Of a stretch of DNA of 64,000 nt, positions 24,227 to 33,288 are shown one piece after another. The position numbers and the translations under genes are program-made. The notes beneath the pieces were generated by a model, which searched no databases, was not told where the DNA came from, and was given only the letters and a program-made list of their open reading frames with translations. Source of the DNA: Microcoleus sp. bin48.metabat.b7b8b9.023 (GTDB taxonomy: Bacteria; Cyanobacteriota; Cyanobacteriia; Cyanobacteriales; Microcoleaceae); NCBI RefSeq assembly GCF_013299185.1, contig NZ_JAAFKG010000005.1:138871-202870 (forward strand), given 5' to 3'. The first letter of the stretch is position 1; each line of letters begins with the position of its first letter.

Positions 24227-27200
24227 TCAACTGTTTACGATCGCCCCCAACACCTCCAAAGTGGCTTTCTGAGCTTGTGTAATGCCCGTGACTCCGGTAA
24301 TATTCATAGCTTCATAGGGCCGATCGGCTCTGAGAGTTTTCAAACATTCACCTGTATTGACATCCCACAGCTTAATCGTCTCATCCGCACTGCTGCTTGC
24401 AAGCACAAAGTCGCGATTTTGGGCCTCATTCGAGACAACGGGACGCCACGCAACAGACCAAACTTGACTTGTATGTCCCTCCAGAATCTTCGTGCACTCT
24501 CCCGTGGCAGAATCCCAAAGTCGAATTGTGCGATCGTGCGAGCAACTAGCTAGCATTTCACCGTCGGGACTCCACACCACCGCCCTTACCCTATTGCTGT
24601 GTCCCTGCCAAATTTTCAGACACTTACCAGTGTTGCTATCCCAGAGTCGGATGCTTCCATTCTGCGAAGCACTAGCAAGGATTTTGCCATCAGGACTCCA
24701 AGCTACAGATTCCACCCAGTTTTTATGTCCCTCCAAGATATTTAAGCATTCGCCGCTGCTGGTATCCCATAGTCGAATAGTTCGATCGTGACCACCACTA
24801 GCAAGGATTTTACCATCGGGACTCCAGGCTACACTGCTAATCCAATTGCTGTGTCCCTGCAAGATTTGCACGGATTTCCCCTGTTGAATATCCCACAACC
24901 GAATGCTCAAGTCGCCCGCTGCACTCGCGAGAATTTGACTGTTAGGACTCCAAGCGACAGTCCATACCCAGGCTGCATGACCTTGCAGAGTTGTCAAGCA
25001 TTCGCCGCTGCTGGGATTCCAAAGCCTGATATCGCAGTCATCGGAACCACTGGTGAGGATACTGCCATCGGGACTCCAAGCTAAACTCCAAATCCAATTG
25101 CGATGCCCCTGCAACATTTTCAAACACAATCCTGTATCGGGATTCCACAACCGAATCCGACTGTCGGCACTGCTGCTTGCAAGGCTTCGCCCGTCGGGAC
25201 TCCAGGCTGCGGCAAACATGGAATTGCTGTATCCCTGGAAGGTTTTGAAACTGCGACAATCACTCGATCGCTCGCCGTATACTTCCCACAGTCGCACAGT
25301 TTGGTCGTGGGAACCGCTAGCGATGGTTTTGCCGTTGGCACTCCAAGCCACAGTCACAGCCCAAATCGAATTGGTGTGTCCCTCTAAGGTTTGCAAGCAT
25401 TGACCGATTTCTGTATCCCAGATTGTGATGTTATCGCCTCCACTGGCAGTGGCCAACATTTTGCTATCGGGACTCCAAGCGACTGAGAATACACGGGAAT
25501 CATATCTTTGCAAGGTTTTGAGACATTGACCGCGATCGGCATCCCAAATCTTCACACAGCCATCTTCGCTACCTGTGGCGAGTAGTTCTCCATCGGGACT
25601 CCAAGCCATAGACCAAATTTCACTGTTATGTCCGGATAAGATATTGAGGCACTCACCGCTGTGGATATCCCAGAGTCGAATGGTTCGATCCAAGGAGGCA
25701 TTGCCGAGGATTTTACCGTCGGGACTCCAAGCAACAGACGAAATCCGATTGCTATGTCCCTGGAAGATGTTGATACATTCTTGGGTACGAGTATCCCAGA
25801 GTCGAATTTCGCGATCGTCCCCAGCAGCGAGGAGATGTCCGTTGGGCTGCCATGCTAAGCTTCTGACGGTAGCTTGATGTCCTTCCAAAATTACCAAACA
25901 ATTGCCAGATTCAATATCCCAAAGCCTGATGGTGCGATCTTCACCTGCACTGGCTAGGATTTGACTGTCTGGACTCCAAGTAATTCCCCAAATCCAACCA
26001 AAATGCTCTCTAAATATCCCTCTGCATTGTCCGTCAGCAACCTGCCAAACTGACACTATATTGTTGCTATCTCCGATCGCCAGTAGTTGACTGTCGGGGC
26101 TGAAAGCAACTCTTAAAATACCGCCTAAGGGCTGAGTAAATCTGGCTTTTGACAGGTCAGAATGGGCAAAATTAACTCGATGGAGATTGGCATCTTGAAA
26201 ATCTGCCTGCCAAATACTGAGATAGGAAAAATCGCTGTCGCTGAGGTCAACTTCCAGGTGGCGCAACAGATTGATTATGTTACCGCCCGCATATCCAGTT
26301 TGATTTGGACTCTCGGTTTGCAGGCGATATAAGATTTGATGCAATTGATAAACAATGTCTTTTTTAGAGCCTAACTGGTTCAGCAACCGGGCGACTAGCG
26401 GCATCACAATTACGCGAATTTGGCTGTCTCGAATATAGTCTTTGTCCTGTGCTTTCATCAGGGCATAGGTTTGCAATAGGGAAGTTGAGGACAAAGGAGT
26501 AGAGGATGAGCGATCGGCAATTTCATCACAAATGCGATCGATCAGCGTCTGGGTGACATATTCCATCACCACAGGTTGTAATGTAAACTGACCTGCGTTA
26601 GTTTCAATCAACGATCGCCATTTCAAATTTTGCAGGGCTTCCATCAACTGCGTTTGGGATGCGCGAGCATTCAAATCTTCTCGAAGTTCGGCAAAGGAAA
26701 CCCATTCGCGATCGATCGCCAACCAGCACATTACTTGATGCTCTAAGATTGAAAGACGACTCCATTGTTGTTGAATTAAATCTGCAACATCGCCAAATAC
26801 AGTAACATTTTGTGCTAGGAAAAGAGCAATATTGCCGCTGAACAAATCTCGAATGGTGGTGGCAACGATTTTTAATGCCAGGGGATTGCATCCATAGCGA
26901 TCGCACAAATCCTGTTTTTGACTCTCCGATCCAGTTAATTCCGTCGCCTTAATCAATGCTTGGGAGGCTTCTGGAGAACCACCCAAGGACAAGCCCTGTA
27001 CTGCTAAGTCGCCCGCTTCCGATTGAGCAAATTGATTGCATTTTTCCCGGGTGGTTAACACCAAACAGCTTTGATGGCGAGTTTCGGCCACCGCGCGCAA
27101 CATTTCTCCGTAAGCTTCATAGCCGGGACGATATTGTCCACTCTGATTCCCAGGTTGTGACAGGCTTTCGGTATTATCGATCACCAGCAGACAACGATGA

Positions 27201-27820
27201 TTCTGTAGACACTGAATCAAGCTGCTAATTTCTGCTTTTGTATCCTGTTGTCCTGAGAGAAATGAGACTAATTCTGCTAAGAAAATTTCCGGCGGCGGGG
27301 CATTGCGGAGACTTCGCCAAATGACGTAGCTAAATTGGTTTTGTAGCTGTTCTGCCAGTTTTACAGATAAAGCCGTTTTCCCGATGCCACCAATCCCAAA
27401 AATACACACCAACCGACAATTATCTTGCAGAATCCATTGGGTGAGGGTGGTAAGTTCTGCGGTACGGCCGTAAAAGCGGGAAACATCTATGGCTTCTCCC
27501 CAATTTTGGGCGATCGACTTTACGGGTTCTCGTTGTGGGGCTTCGGGTTCTGGCTGGATGTAGTCTTGCTCGGTTATAGTCAGGTTAAAGGCGCGAAATA
27601 GCTCTTCTAGGGTTTGGCGATCGACTGCTGCTTTGCCACTTCGCAACCGTCCGAGCGATCGAGCACTGAGCCCTGTCAAATTGCTTAATCGCTCCAATGT
27701 GTAAGCAGAACCGCCATTTTCAGCAATGGCTAATTGTTCCTGGGTATTCTGTAGACGCTGCAAACCCCAATCTGAAAGAATCACGCCTCGGCGCTTGCGC
27801 TTTTGCGGCAGTTTAGTCAT
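24227..27820 (-). CDS. STAND protein: HTH - NB-ARC ATPase - 14 WD40 repeats
   Basis: 1197 residues. The N-terminal helical domain (about 1-90, '[20 protein letters not shown]') is a helix-turn-helix-like module. NB-ARC follows, with '[19 protein letters not shown]' (Walker A about 142-149), '[10 protein letters not shown]' (Walker B) and '[13 protein letters not shown]' (GxP motif). After a pentapeptide-like stretch '[21 protein letters not shown]' come fourteen WD40 repeats (about 565-1160), enough for two seven-bladed propellers. Such proteins act as ligand-triggered signal switches; related STAND ATPases include anti-phage sensors. The repeats are strikingly uniform ('[13 protein letters not shown]', 'IRLWD', 'GECL.IL.GH'), suggesting recent internal duplication. 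The gene is transcribed alone. Confidence 0.92.
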   Translation of the reverse strand: MTKLPQKRKRRGVILSDWGLQRLQNTQEQLAIAENGGSAYTLERLSNLTGLSARSLGRLRSGKAAVDRQTLEELFRAFNLTITEQDYIQPEPEAPQREPVKSIAQNWGEAIDVSRFYGRTAELTTLTQWILQDNCRLVCIFGIGGIGKTALSVKLAEQLQNQFSYVIWRSLRNAPPPEIFLAELVSFLSGQQDTKAEISSLIQCLQNHRCLLVIDNTESLSQPGNQSGQYRPGYEAYGEMLRAVAETRHQSCLVLTTREKCNQFAQSEAGDLAVQGLSLGGSPEASQALIKATELTGSESQKQDLCDRYGCNPLALKIVATTIRDLFSGNIALFLAQNVTVFGDVADLIQQQWSRLSILEHQVMCWLAIDREWVSFAELREDLNARASQTQLMEALQNLKWRSLIETNAGQFTLQPVVMEYVTQTLIDRICDEIADRSSSTPLSSTSLLQTYALMKAQDKDYIRDSQIRVIVMPLVARLLNQLGSKKDIVYQLHQILYRLQTESPNQTGYAGGNIINLLRHLEVDLSDSDFSYLSIWQADFQDANLHRVNFAHSDLSKARFTQPLGGILRVAFSPDSQLLAIGDSNNIVSVWQVADGQCRGIFREHFGWIWGITWSPDSQILASAGEDRTIRLWDIESGNCLVILEGHQATVRSLAWQPNGHLLAAGDDREIRLWDTRTQECINIFQGHSNRISSVAWSPDGKILGNASLDRTIRLWDIHSGECLNILSGHNSEIWSMAWSPDGELLATGSEDGCVKIWDADRGQCLKTLQRYDSRVFSVAWSPDSKMLATASGGDNITIWDTEIGQCLQTLEGHTNSIWAVTVAWSANGKTIASGSHDQTVRLWEVYGERSSDCRSFKTFQGYSNSMFAAAWSPDGRSLASSSADSRIRLWNPDTGLCLKMLQGHRNWIWSLAWSPDGSILTSGSDDCDIRLWNPSSGECLTTLQGHAAWVWTVAWSPNSQILASAAGDLSIRLWDIQQGKSVQILQGHSNWISSVAWSPDGKILASGGHDRTIRLWDTSSGECLNILEGHKNWVESVAWSPDGKILASASQNGSIRLWDSNTGKCLKIWQGHSNRVRAVVWSPDGEMLASCSHDRTIRLWDSATGECTKILEGHTSQVWSVAWRPVVSNEAQNRDFVLASSSADETIKLWDVNTGECLKTLRADRPYEAMNITGVTGITQAQKATLEVLGAIVNS

Positions 27821-27900
27821 ATCTTAAATTTCAACTATTCCAACTTGAACTTAGGACTTGTTGTTACATTCGTAGTGTCATTTAACCGCTATAAGATTCG

Positions 27901-28138
27901 TTCGTAGTGCGGACTTGAGTCCGCAGATTGAGAGCGGACTGAAGTCCGCACTACAAACCGTTCGTAGTGCGGACTTGAGTCCGCAGATTGAGAGCGGACT
28001 GAAGTCCGCACTACAAACCGTTCGTAGTGCGGACTTGAGTCCGCAGATTGAGAGCGGACTGAAGTCCGCACTACAAACCGTTTTTTTCTGGTAATCGACC
28101 GGACACGAGATCAACTGTCAACTGTCAACTGTCAACTG
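27901..28138. repeat. Three identical 60-bp palindromic repeats plus four heptamers
   Basis: 27901-27960, 27961-28020 and 28021-28080 are identical copies of the TTCGTAGT palindrome, each with two GGACT.AAGTCC-type hairpins. They are followed by 'GGTAATCGACCGGACACGAG' and four TCAACTG units (28111-28138). Small frames across this block are repeat translation, not genes. The rest of the 471-bp gap up to 28291 shows nothing further. Confidence 0.92.
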
Positions 28139-28291
28139 TTTTTAAAGCTTGTCATATCTCAAATCCAGATTCAACCCGTCATTTGCCGTAGTCAATTGTT
28201 AAGAAACCGATACAAAAGCATCTATTTCTCCTCGCAACTCGTCTGACTCGATATCAAGTCCGAATGATTGGTGATTAATTTATCAGGGAAA

Positions 28292-29431
28292 ATGCAACAC
28301 TTAACTCAGAATGATTTTGAAATTTTTTCAGGATGCCTACAGGAACTATACAAAACTTGTACCGTTGAGGATTTCTCATCTCATCTGCTGGCGATCGTCT
28401 CGAAGGTTATTTCCGCAGTAGATTATACATACACCACCCTCTCCTTCGAGAACAGCAAGACTACCACCCTGGACTATAAACCAGCCCCTGGGTTCGATCG
28501 CCTCGATACAGTGAATTTTGAGAAAGTTGCTCACCAGCATTTTTACGAAAACCCTCTAGTCGGTAATTATCTCCGAACTCGTGACGATCGAGCGCATAAG
28601 GTTTCAGACTTCTTAAACGAGCAGCAACTGCACCGTCTGGAAGGATTGTATGGAAAGCTGATGCAGCCTAGAGGAATCAAGGATCTGATCGCAGTTTCAC
28701 TACCTCTTACTTTGGCTGCTAAATCTGCGAGCAAGCTCTACTCTGGACAAGATGATATTATTGCGATTACACTTTTGGGAGACCGGATTTTTACTGAGCG
28801 CGATCGCTATTTATTCAATTTACTGCACCCTCATCTGGTACAAGCGCAGCAAAACATGAATCAGTTTGCCCAAATAGAACAGGAGTGGGTAGAACAGCGT
28901 CATACTCTGGAAGCATTGGGAATTATTTCTCTCAACGGAGATGGGCAAGTTCAATTCATCAGCGAACGAGCTTTGCATTGGCTGAAACAGTATTTTCAAG
29001 ACTCACAATTTTCAACAAAATGTTTGCCAGACAATTTGCACCGATGGGTTAAATATCAGTTGTCGCTGGTAAAACCTACTGATGAAATTCCTGCACCTCA
29101 TTTACCGCTGAAATTAGAACAGGCAGGAAAACAATTAGTTGTGCGCTTTCTGACTGAGCAACCGCTGGAAAAATATCTATTGTTGCTTGAAGAAGAAGAG
29201 TTTTTGACTCTATCATCCGTATCCTTGGAATTGCTAGGGTTGACCAAGCGGGAAACAGAAGTATTGTTTGAGGTGACGCAAGGTAAGACTAATCCAGAAA
29301 TTGCGGCAACACTGAGTCTGAGCAGTGGTACTGTGAGAAAGTATTTAGAACATATCTACTCAAAGCTGGGAGTACAAACTCGTGCGGAGGCTGTAGTAAG
29401 TGCTTTGAAACAGCTTGGGAAACTTCGTTAA
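28292..29431 (+). CDS. LuxR/GerE-type transcription regulator
   Basis: About 379 residues from the ATG at 28292, preceded closely by CAGGGAAA; GTG or TTG codons at 28271 and 28268 are alternatives. The C-terminal 60 residues are a classic LuxR HTH: 'LGLTKRETEVLFEVTQGKTN', 'PEIAATLSLSSGTVRKYLEHIYSKLGV'-type recognition helix region, 'RAEAVVSAL'. The N-terminal 230 residues look like a GAF-like sensory fold ('CTVEDFSSHLLAIVSKVISA', 'FTERDRYLFNLLHPHL'), and a PAS-like stretch lies in between ('LEALGIISLNGDGQVQFIS'). There is no phosphoacceptor receiver domain, so it is not a standard response regulator. Ligand and targets are unknown. It is divergent from the STAND gene and could control it. Confidence 0.88.
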   Translation: MQHLTQNDFEIFSGCLQELYKTCTVEDFSSHLLAIVSKVISAVDYTYTTLSFENSKTTTLDYKPAPGFDRLDTVNFEKVAHQHFYENPLVGNYLRTRDDRAHKVSDFLNEQQLHRLEGLYGKLMQPRGIKDLIAVSLPLTLAAKSASKLYSGQDDIIAITLLGDRIFTERDRYLFNLLHPHLVQAQQNMNQFAQIEQEWVEQRHTLEALGIISLNGDGQVQFISERALHWLKQYFQDSQFSTKCLPDNLHRWVKYQLSLVKPTDEIPAPHLPLKLEQAGKQLVVRFLTEQPLEKYLLLLEEEEFLTLSSVSLELLGLTKRETEVLFEVTQGKTNPEIAATLSLSSGTVRKYLEHIYSKLGVQTRAEAVVSALKQLGKLR

Positions 29432-29564
29432 AGTGGGAATTTACTGATTGTATTCCCAAAAAAGCTGTTCGGATGGATAAGAATTCCGACTTCTTAGTAG
29501 AATCGGCTCATTTCCCAAAATCGATTTTTATCTCTCTTTGGTTACTTTAGGTAATTTTAAAATC

Positions 29565-29747
29565 ATGTCAAATCTTGTGAGTCCAGAAGATTCCGATCCG
29601 ACGGCCCAGACGAATGACGAGTCGATCGCACTTGCGATCGCGATTACCGTTATTCCTCAAAAAAACGGGCGTTGCGTTAAAATCAGTCATGACCAATTAT
29701 TCAATCTAAAATCCAAAATCCAAAATCCAAAATCCAAAATAGCATGA
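29565..29747 (+). CDS. Possible small protein overlapping the HipA-like kinase start
   Basis: 60 codons starting 'MSNLVSPEDSDPTAQTNDES'. The stop TGA overlaps the ATG of the next gene (ATGA), which would allow coupling. The last third, however, is translation of the short repeat 'AAAATCCAAAATCC' common in these genomes, and I recognise no family. The 312-bp gap between the LuxR gene and the kinase holds nothing else obvious. Confidence 0.25.
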   Translation: MSNLVSPEDSDPTAQTNDESIALAIAITVIPQKNGRCVKISHDQLFNLKSKIQNPKSKIA

Positions 29748-30532
29748 GTCTCAGCTTGCGAACAGTCACTGCTACCAGATATGTCACTCCCTTGCGCGAG
29801 GGTGGCTCGCTACCGGCGATCGTCGAAGCAGACGATGATGGTATGTACGTGCTCAAATTTCGCGGTGCGGGCCAGGGAGTAAAATCTTTAATTGCAGAGC
29901 TCGTGGCGGGGGAAATTGCTCGCGTTTGCGGGCTACCAATCCCCGAAATTGTGTTTGTGGAACTCGATCGCGAACTCGCACGCACGGAACCAGATCCCGA
30001 AATTCAAGATTTAATTCGCGCCAGTGCAGGCCTGAACCTCGCCCTCGACTATCTCCCTGGTTCCATCACTTTTGACCCGATAGCGGACAAATCCAATGCG
30101 GATCTCGCCTCGGAAATCGTCTGGTTCGATGCTTTTGTCACCAATATCGATCGCACGCCGCGCAATGCAAATATGCTGATCTGGCACCGCCAGCTTTGGC
30201 TGATCGATCACGGGGCAGCCCTCTACTTCCAACATACTTGGAAAGATTATCTCTCCCGCAGTCGCGATCGTTTTCCGGCCATCAAAGACCACGTTTTGCT
30301 GCGCTTTGCGAGCAAGTTGGAAGTGGCAGATTTAAAAATGACTCAGATCCTAACGCCAGAAATTATTCGCAGCATCGTTGAATTAATTCCTGATACTTGG
30401 CTGGTTGAAAATTCCCCTTTTAGCGATAGCAACCAACATCGGGATGCTTATATTGAGTATTTGCTAAACCGACTAGAATCACCGCACATTTTTTTGGAGG
30501 AAGCGATTAGTGCCCGATCGATGTCTGTATGA
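29744..30532 (+). CDS. HipA-like kinase (HipA_2 group)
   Basis: 262 residues. 'MYVLKFRGAGQGVKSLIAELV' carries a candidate ATP Lys38 and Glu52. 'WFDAFVTNIDRTPRNANMLI' has Asp136 and Asn141, and 'LWLIDHGAALYF' has Asp155. These correspond to the kinase catalytic and metal positions of the HipA/phosphatidylinositol-kinase-like fold, without the N-terminal HipA subdomain. The next gene, of the DUF3037 family, overlaps by 23 bp. This pairing recurs in bacteria to my knowledge, but neither partner has a settled function; a toxin-antitoxin or defence role is plausible. No XRE antitoxin accompanies it. Confidence 0.82.
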   Translation: MSLSLRTVTATRYVTPLREGGSLPAIVEADDDGMYVLKFRGAGQGVKSLIAELVAGEIARVCGLPIPEIVFVELDRELARTEPDPEIQDLIRASAGLNLALDYLPGSITFDPIADKSNADLASEIVWFDAFVTNIDRTPRNANMLIWHRQLWLIDHGAALYFQHTWKDYLSRSRDRFPAIKDHVLLRFASKLEVADLKMTQILTPEIIRSIVELIPDTWLVENSPFSDSNQHRDAYIEYLLNRLESPHIFLEEAISARSMSV

Positions 30533-30908
30533 TTATGCGATTATCCGCGTGGTTCCGAAAGTCGAGCGCGAAGAGTTTGTTAACGTCGGTGTTATTGTTT
30601 CCTGCGGTGCCAAAAAATTCCTCGAAGCCCGCATCGAAATTGACGAAAGTCGCTTGAGGGCGATCGACTCAACCTTAGATCTGGAACTGATTCGCCACCA
30701 CCTAGCCGTGATTCCTGTCATTTGTGCGGGCGCTAAGGAGTCTGGCGCGATCGGTCAACTTCCCCACAGAGAGCGGTTTCACTGGCTGGTAGCGCCCCGC
30801 AGTACGATCGTTCAGACATCGCGGGTACACACTGGTTTTTGCGAAAATCTCCCAAGTGCGATCGAACATTTGCTCGATCGAATGGTGCGATCGTCAGTTG
30901 ACAGTTGA
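30510..30908 (+). CDS. DUF3037 protein, partner of HipA-like kinase
   Basis: 132 residues from a GTG that lies inside the end of the kinase gene. 'YDYAIIRVVPKVEREEFVNVGVIV' is the hallmark DUF3037 N-terminus; 'HRERFHWLVAPRSTIVQTSRVHTG' is its second conserved block. The final residues 'SSVDS' and the stop codon are written by the CAGTTGA heptamer array that begins at 30895, so the native C-terminus has probably been altered. Function unknown. Confidence 0.85.
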   Translation: MPDRCLYDYAIIRVVPKVEREEFVNVGVIVSCGAKKFLEARIEIDESRLRAIDSTLDLELIRHHLAVIPVICAGAKESGAIGQLPHRERFHWLVAPRSTIVQTSRVHTGFCENLPSAIEHLLDRMVRSSVDS

Positions 30909-30922
30909 CAGTTGACAGTTGA
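30895..30922. repeat. Heptamer array (four CAGTTGA) at the end of the DUF3037 gene
   Basis: Four perfect 7-bp units. The first two supply the last codons and stop of the DUF3037 gene. The remaining gap to 31610 holds two MITEs, listed separately, and AT-rich sequence with no convincing gene. Confidence 0.85.
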
Positions 30923-31243
30923 CAGTTTGAGAGCTACCTCTACCCTTAAAGAATAAAAATTCAATAATTTCAGCATCTTTACGTCCGGTAGCTTTGCAGG
31001 CAAGGATTGAAACATCGAAATTGCTTAAGTTATTAAATTGCCATTCCTAAGTCAGAGGATTGGAGTAATGAATCGTCTTTTTAATTTCTCCCTCAAATGG
31101 TTCCGGCTTTCAACCAATTATTATTTCTGGTAGATTTTAGATTTACTTATTTTTTAGAGAAAGATGAGAAAACAAGAGGAAAAGCAGATCGAGCTAATTG
31201 ATTTTAGCCGATAACTGACATCAGATTTTCTGCTACCTCAGCG

Positions 31244-31362
31244 GGACCATCTCAGTTTTGCATTTGTAGTGCGAGCGTCCCCGCTCGCGTGCTTTATAAA
31301 GCACGCGAGCGAGACGCTCGCACTGAAATAAAAAATGCTTTTTACAAAAATGAGATGCTCCC
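31244..31362. mobile_element. MITE copy A (about 119 bp)
   Basis: Terminal inverted repeats GGGACCATCTCA and TGAGATGCTCCC bound a core hairpin of 'AGTGCGAGCGTCCCCGCTCG' against its near-complement (31268-31324). Flanks ACCTCAGC (left) and ATCTCAGC (right) fit an 8-bp target-site duplication with one later change. Related to copies B and C. Confidence 0.8.
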
Positions 31363-31451
31363 ATCTCAGCCTGCTTTGCTGAAAAGTTCAGGATAGGGAA
31401 ATATCCATTTTCAACTGCACCAACAGCCAAAGTTTAACACTTTAGAACATC

Positions 31452-31580
31452 GGGAGCATCCCATTTTTGCTTTCAGATCGCGGACGGTTGCATCATAATA
31501 ATATATTTGGATCGAAGCAGTGCGAGCGTCCCCGCTCGCACTGCGTAAAAAATGCTTTTTACCAAAATTGGAATGCTCCC
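31452..31580. mobile_element. MITE copy B (about 129 bp)
   Basis: Ends GGGAGCATCCCA and TGGAATGCTCCC are inverted repeats. The core has 'GTGCGAGCGTCCCCGCTCGC' but lacks the second long arm. Flanks AGAACATC and GGAATATC agree at 6 of 8 positions, consistent with an aged 8-bp duplication. Confidence 0.7.
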
Positions 31581-31610
31581 GGAATATCAAGCTATTTGGC
31601 ACGTTATTGC

Positions 31611-32015
31611 TCATTTTCCAAAACCAGGATAAAGCATTGCCATCCCTTGCGGTTCGTGGCTGTATTTCCCACTTTGGGAAGGTTTGTATGTCTCATTGTA
31701 CAAACAGAGGCTATCAGGATTTTTCACCACAAACTGCATCATTCGCCGATGGGCTTCTCCTCGGAAAAACTGTTTCAGATCGGCTTCTGAATGCCAGTAA
31801 CTCACCATAATCACTTCCTTTGGCCCGCAAATTCCTGCTTTCACTTGCACGCAGCCTTCAGCTTTACGAGTCGAAGTGCCGATCGACACCAGATTTTTCC
31901 ACATCCAGAAAAACCCGATCGCGCGGCGCGCCACAAAGCCATTGACAAACACCACTGCCTCCGGGCTATCGGGCAAATCGATCTGGTAAATGGAATATCT
32001 GTTTGCATTTGCCAT
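31611..32015 (-). CDS. DUF4188 family protein (heme-dependent monooxygenase/dehydratase-like)
   Basis: 134 residues. 'FVNGFVARRAIGFFWMWKNL' and 'VMVSYWHSEADLKQFFRGEAHR' (here 'IMVSYWHSEADLKQF') are typical of DUF4188, a ferredoxin-like fold group related to small monooxygenases. The conserved 'YWHSEADLKQF...AHRRMM' segment could hold a ligand. It is divergent from a PadR regulator gene with a 122-bp shared upstream region containing an inverted repeat, so it is probably the regulated target. AGGAGTCTG precedes the ATG. Substrate unknown. Confidence 0.82.
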   Translation of the reverse strand: MANANRYSIYQIDLPDSPEAVVFVNGFVARRAIGFFWMWKNLVSIGTSTRKAEGCVQVKAGICGPKEVIMVSYWHSEADLKQFFRGEAHRRMMQFVVKNPDSLCLYNETYKPSQSGKYSHEPQGMAMLYPGFGK

Positions 32016-32056
32016 TTTCAGACTCCTTGATAATCTTGCTACCTGGAAGTTTTATA

Positions 32057-32086
32057 TTCAATTTTACGAGTATTAATTAAATTGAA
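32057..32086. promoter_or_regulatory. Probable PadR operator between divergent genes
   Basis: TTCAATTT (32057-32064) and AAATTGAA (32079-32086) form a perfect 8-bp inverted repeat, and TATATTCAA recurs at 32102-32110. Its place between the PadR gene and the DUF4188 gene suggests control of both. Confidence 0.6.
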
Positions 32087-32137
32087 CACTTATGCTTAGT
32101 GTATATTCAACTTATTGAGTATGTCAACCCCCAGCCT

Positions 32138-32680
32138 ATGTCTCTTAGCTATGCCATTCTGTCAGTCTTAGTCAGCGCCCCCAGCAGTGGCTACGATCTT
32201 GCCAAGCGCTTCAATCCCTCTGTGGAAGGATCCGTTGGTTTTTTTTGGAGTGCCAGCTTCCAGCAGATTTACCGAGAATTGAACCGCCTGGAAGAAAAGC
32301 AGTGGCTGCAAGCCGAATCCGTACAGCAGGAAAATCGACCCGACAAACGTGTCTATACGGTGACGGGATTGGGCAAACAGCAGTTGTGTCAATGGATTGC
32401 TGAGTCGGAGGAAATGGCATCAATCAAGGATGAGTTACTTGTCAAACTCTATGCTGGCAATCTGGTTTCTTCTCAGATAATCGTGGCAAAACTCGAAGCG
32501 CACCGCCAGCAACACCAGCAGCGATTAATGATTTATCAACAAATTAAAACTCAGGAATTTATAAATCCCCAAAAGTTGTCAAACAGCCTAAAATTTCAGT
32601 ACATAACGTTACTGCGCGGGATTCACTACGAAACAGGCTGGCTAGCTTGGTGCGACGAGATCCTGTTGTTGCTGCAATAA
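32138..32680 (+). CDS. PadR-family transcription regulator
   Basis: 180 residues from the ATG at 32138, where the family motif begins: 'MSLSYAILSVLVSAPSSGYD' and 'LAKRFNPSVEGSVGFFWSAS' follow the usual winged-helix start. 'FQQIYRELNRLEEKQWLQAE' is the recognition helix/wing region and 'KRVYTVTGLGKQQLCQWI' the second half. A helical C-terminal dimerisation domain follows. Frames opening upstream (32099) are unlikely. PadR proteins usually repress a neighbouring detoxification or exporter gene and respond to small aromatic ligands; here the neighbour is the divergent DUF4188 gene. Confidence 0.88.
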   Translation: MSLSYAILSVLVSAPSSGYDLAKRFNPSVEGSVGFFWSASFQQIYRELNRLEEKQWLQAESVQQENRPDKRVYTVTGLGKQQLCQWIAESEEMASIKDELLVKLYAGNLVSSQIIVAKLEAHRQQHQQRLMIYQQIKTQEFINPQKLSNSLKFQYITLLRGIHYETGWLAWCDEILLLLQ

Positions 32681-33288
32681 GTGCAAGATGAAAGCAATAA
32701 TTTAAGTAAGTCGGCGTAAATAATTCAAGGTTTGTAGTAAGGGCTTTAGCCCTGTTTTGAGGGCTAAAGCCCTCACTACGAGCAAATTGAGCGTATTTTA
32801 AAATTACTTAACATACTTTCTCTTATTACTGCCTACTTACTTACTAAAATTAGACTAGATTGCAAAATCGTAAAAAAACCTGAAATTATCTGCGTTTATC
32901 TGCGTTTATCTGTCTGACATCTGCGGTTGAAATATCGACTGAAAACTTATGCAATAAATCTCTTGTACAATGTTTATATTTTGCACTTCAATTAGCGAAA
33001 CTTTTGCTAATTGCGTTAGCGATTTTTGACTGAAATAATAAGCTCTTTTAGTTTTTATATTTGGGACTGACTGGCGTCCCCAGCCAACAAAAATTGGATG
33101 ATTTTTGAGATTTGATTTAAATACTGAGCGAGCTTATTTTCAAACATAAATCGCATTTTTTTGAAAATTTAATTGTTAATTTTCCGCAATCCCCCTGACA
33201 ACTGCTGTATCAAAAGGCTAAGCTAGCTACAAGCTTAAACTTCCTTTTCTAGAGACAAACCGCAGCCAATTTCACTCGCCTTTTAACT
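32681..33288. other. 608-bp gene-free stretch
   Basis: Contains one palindromic repeat 'TAGTAAGGGCTTTAGCCCTG'/'GAGGGCTAAAGCCCTCACTA' (about 32732-32780), the 'ATTATCTGCGTTTATCTGCG' dispersed motif (about 32884) and AT-rich DNA before the ABC transporter gene. No coding region seen. Confidence 0.7.

Noticed and set aside
27878..28114. Frame encoding 'VCSADFSPLSICGLKSALRT' three times
   Set aside because: Pure translation of the 60-bp palindrome; the same peptide appears wherever this repeat is read.
31068..31133. 21-codon frame 'MNRLFNFSLKWFRLSTNYYF'
   Set aside because: Preceded by TTGGAGTA but too short and without any supporting context.
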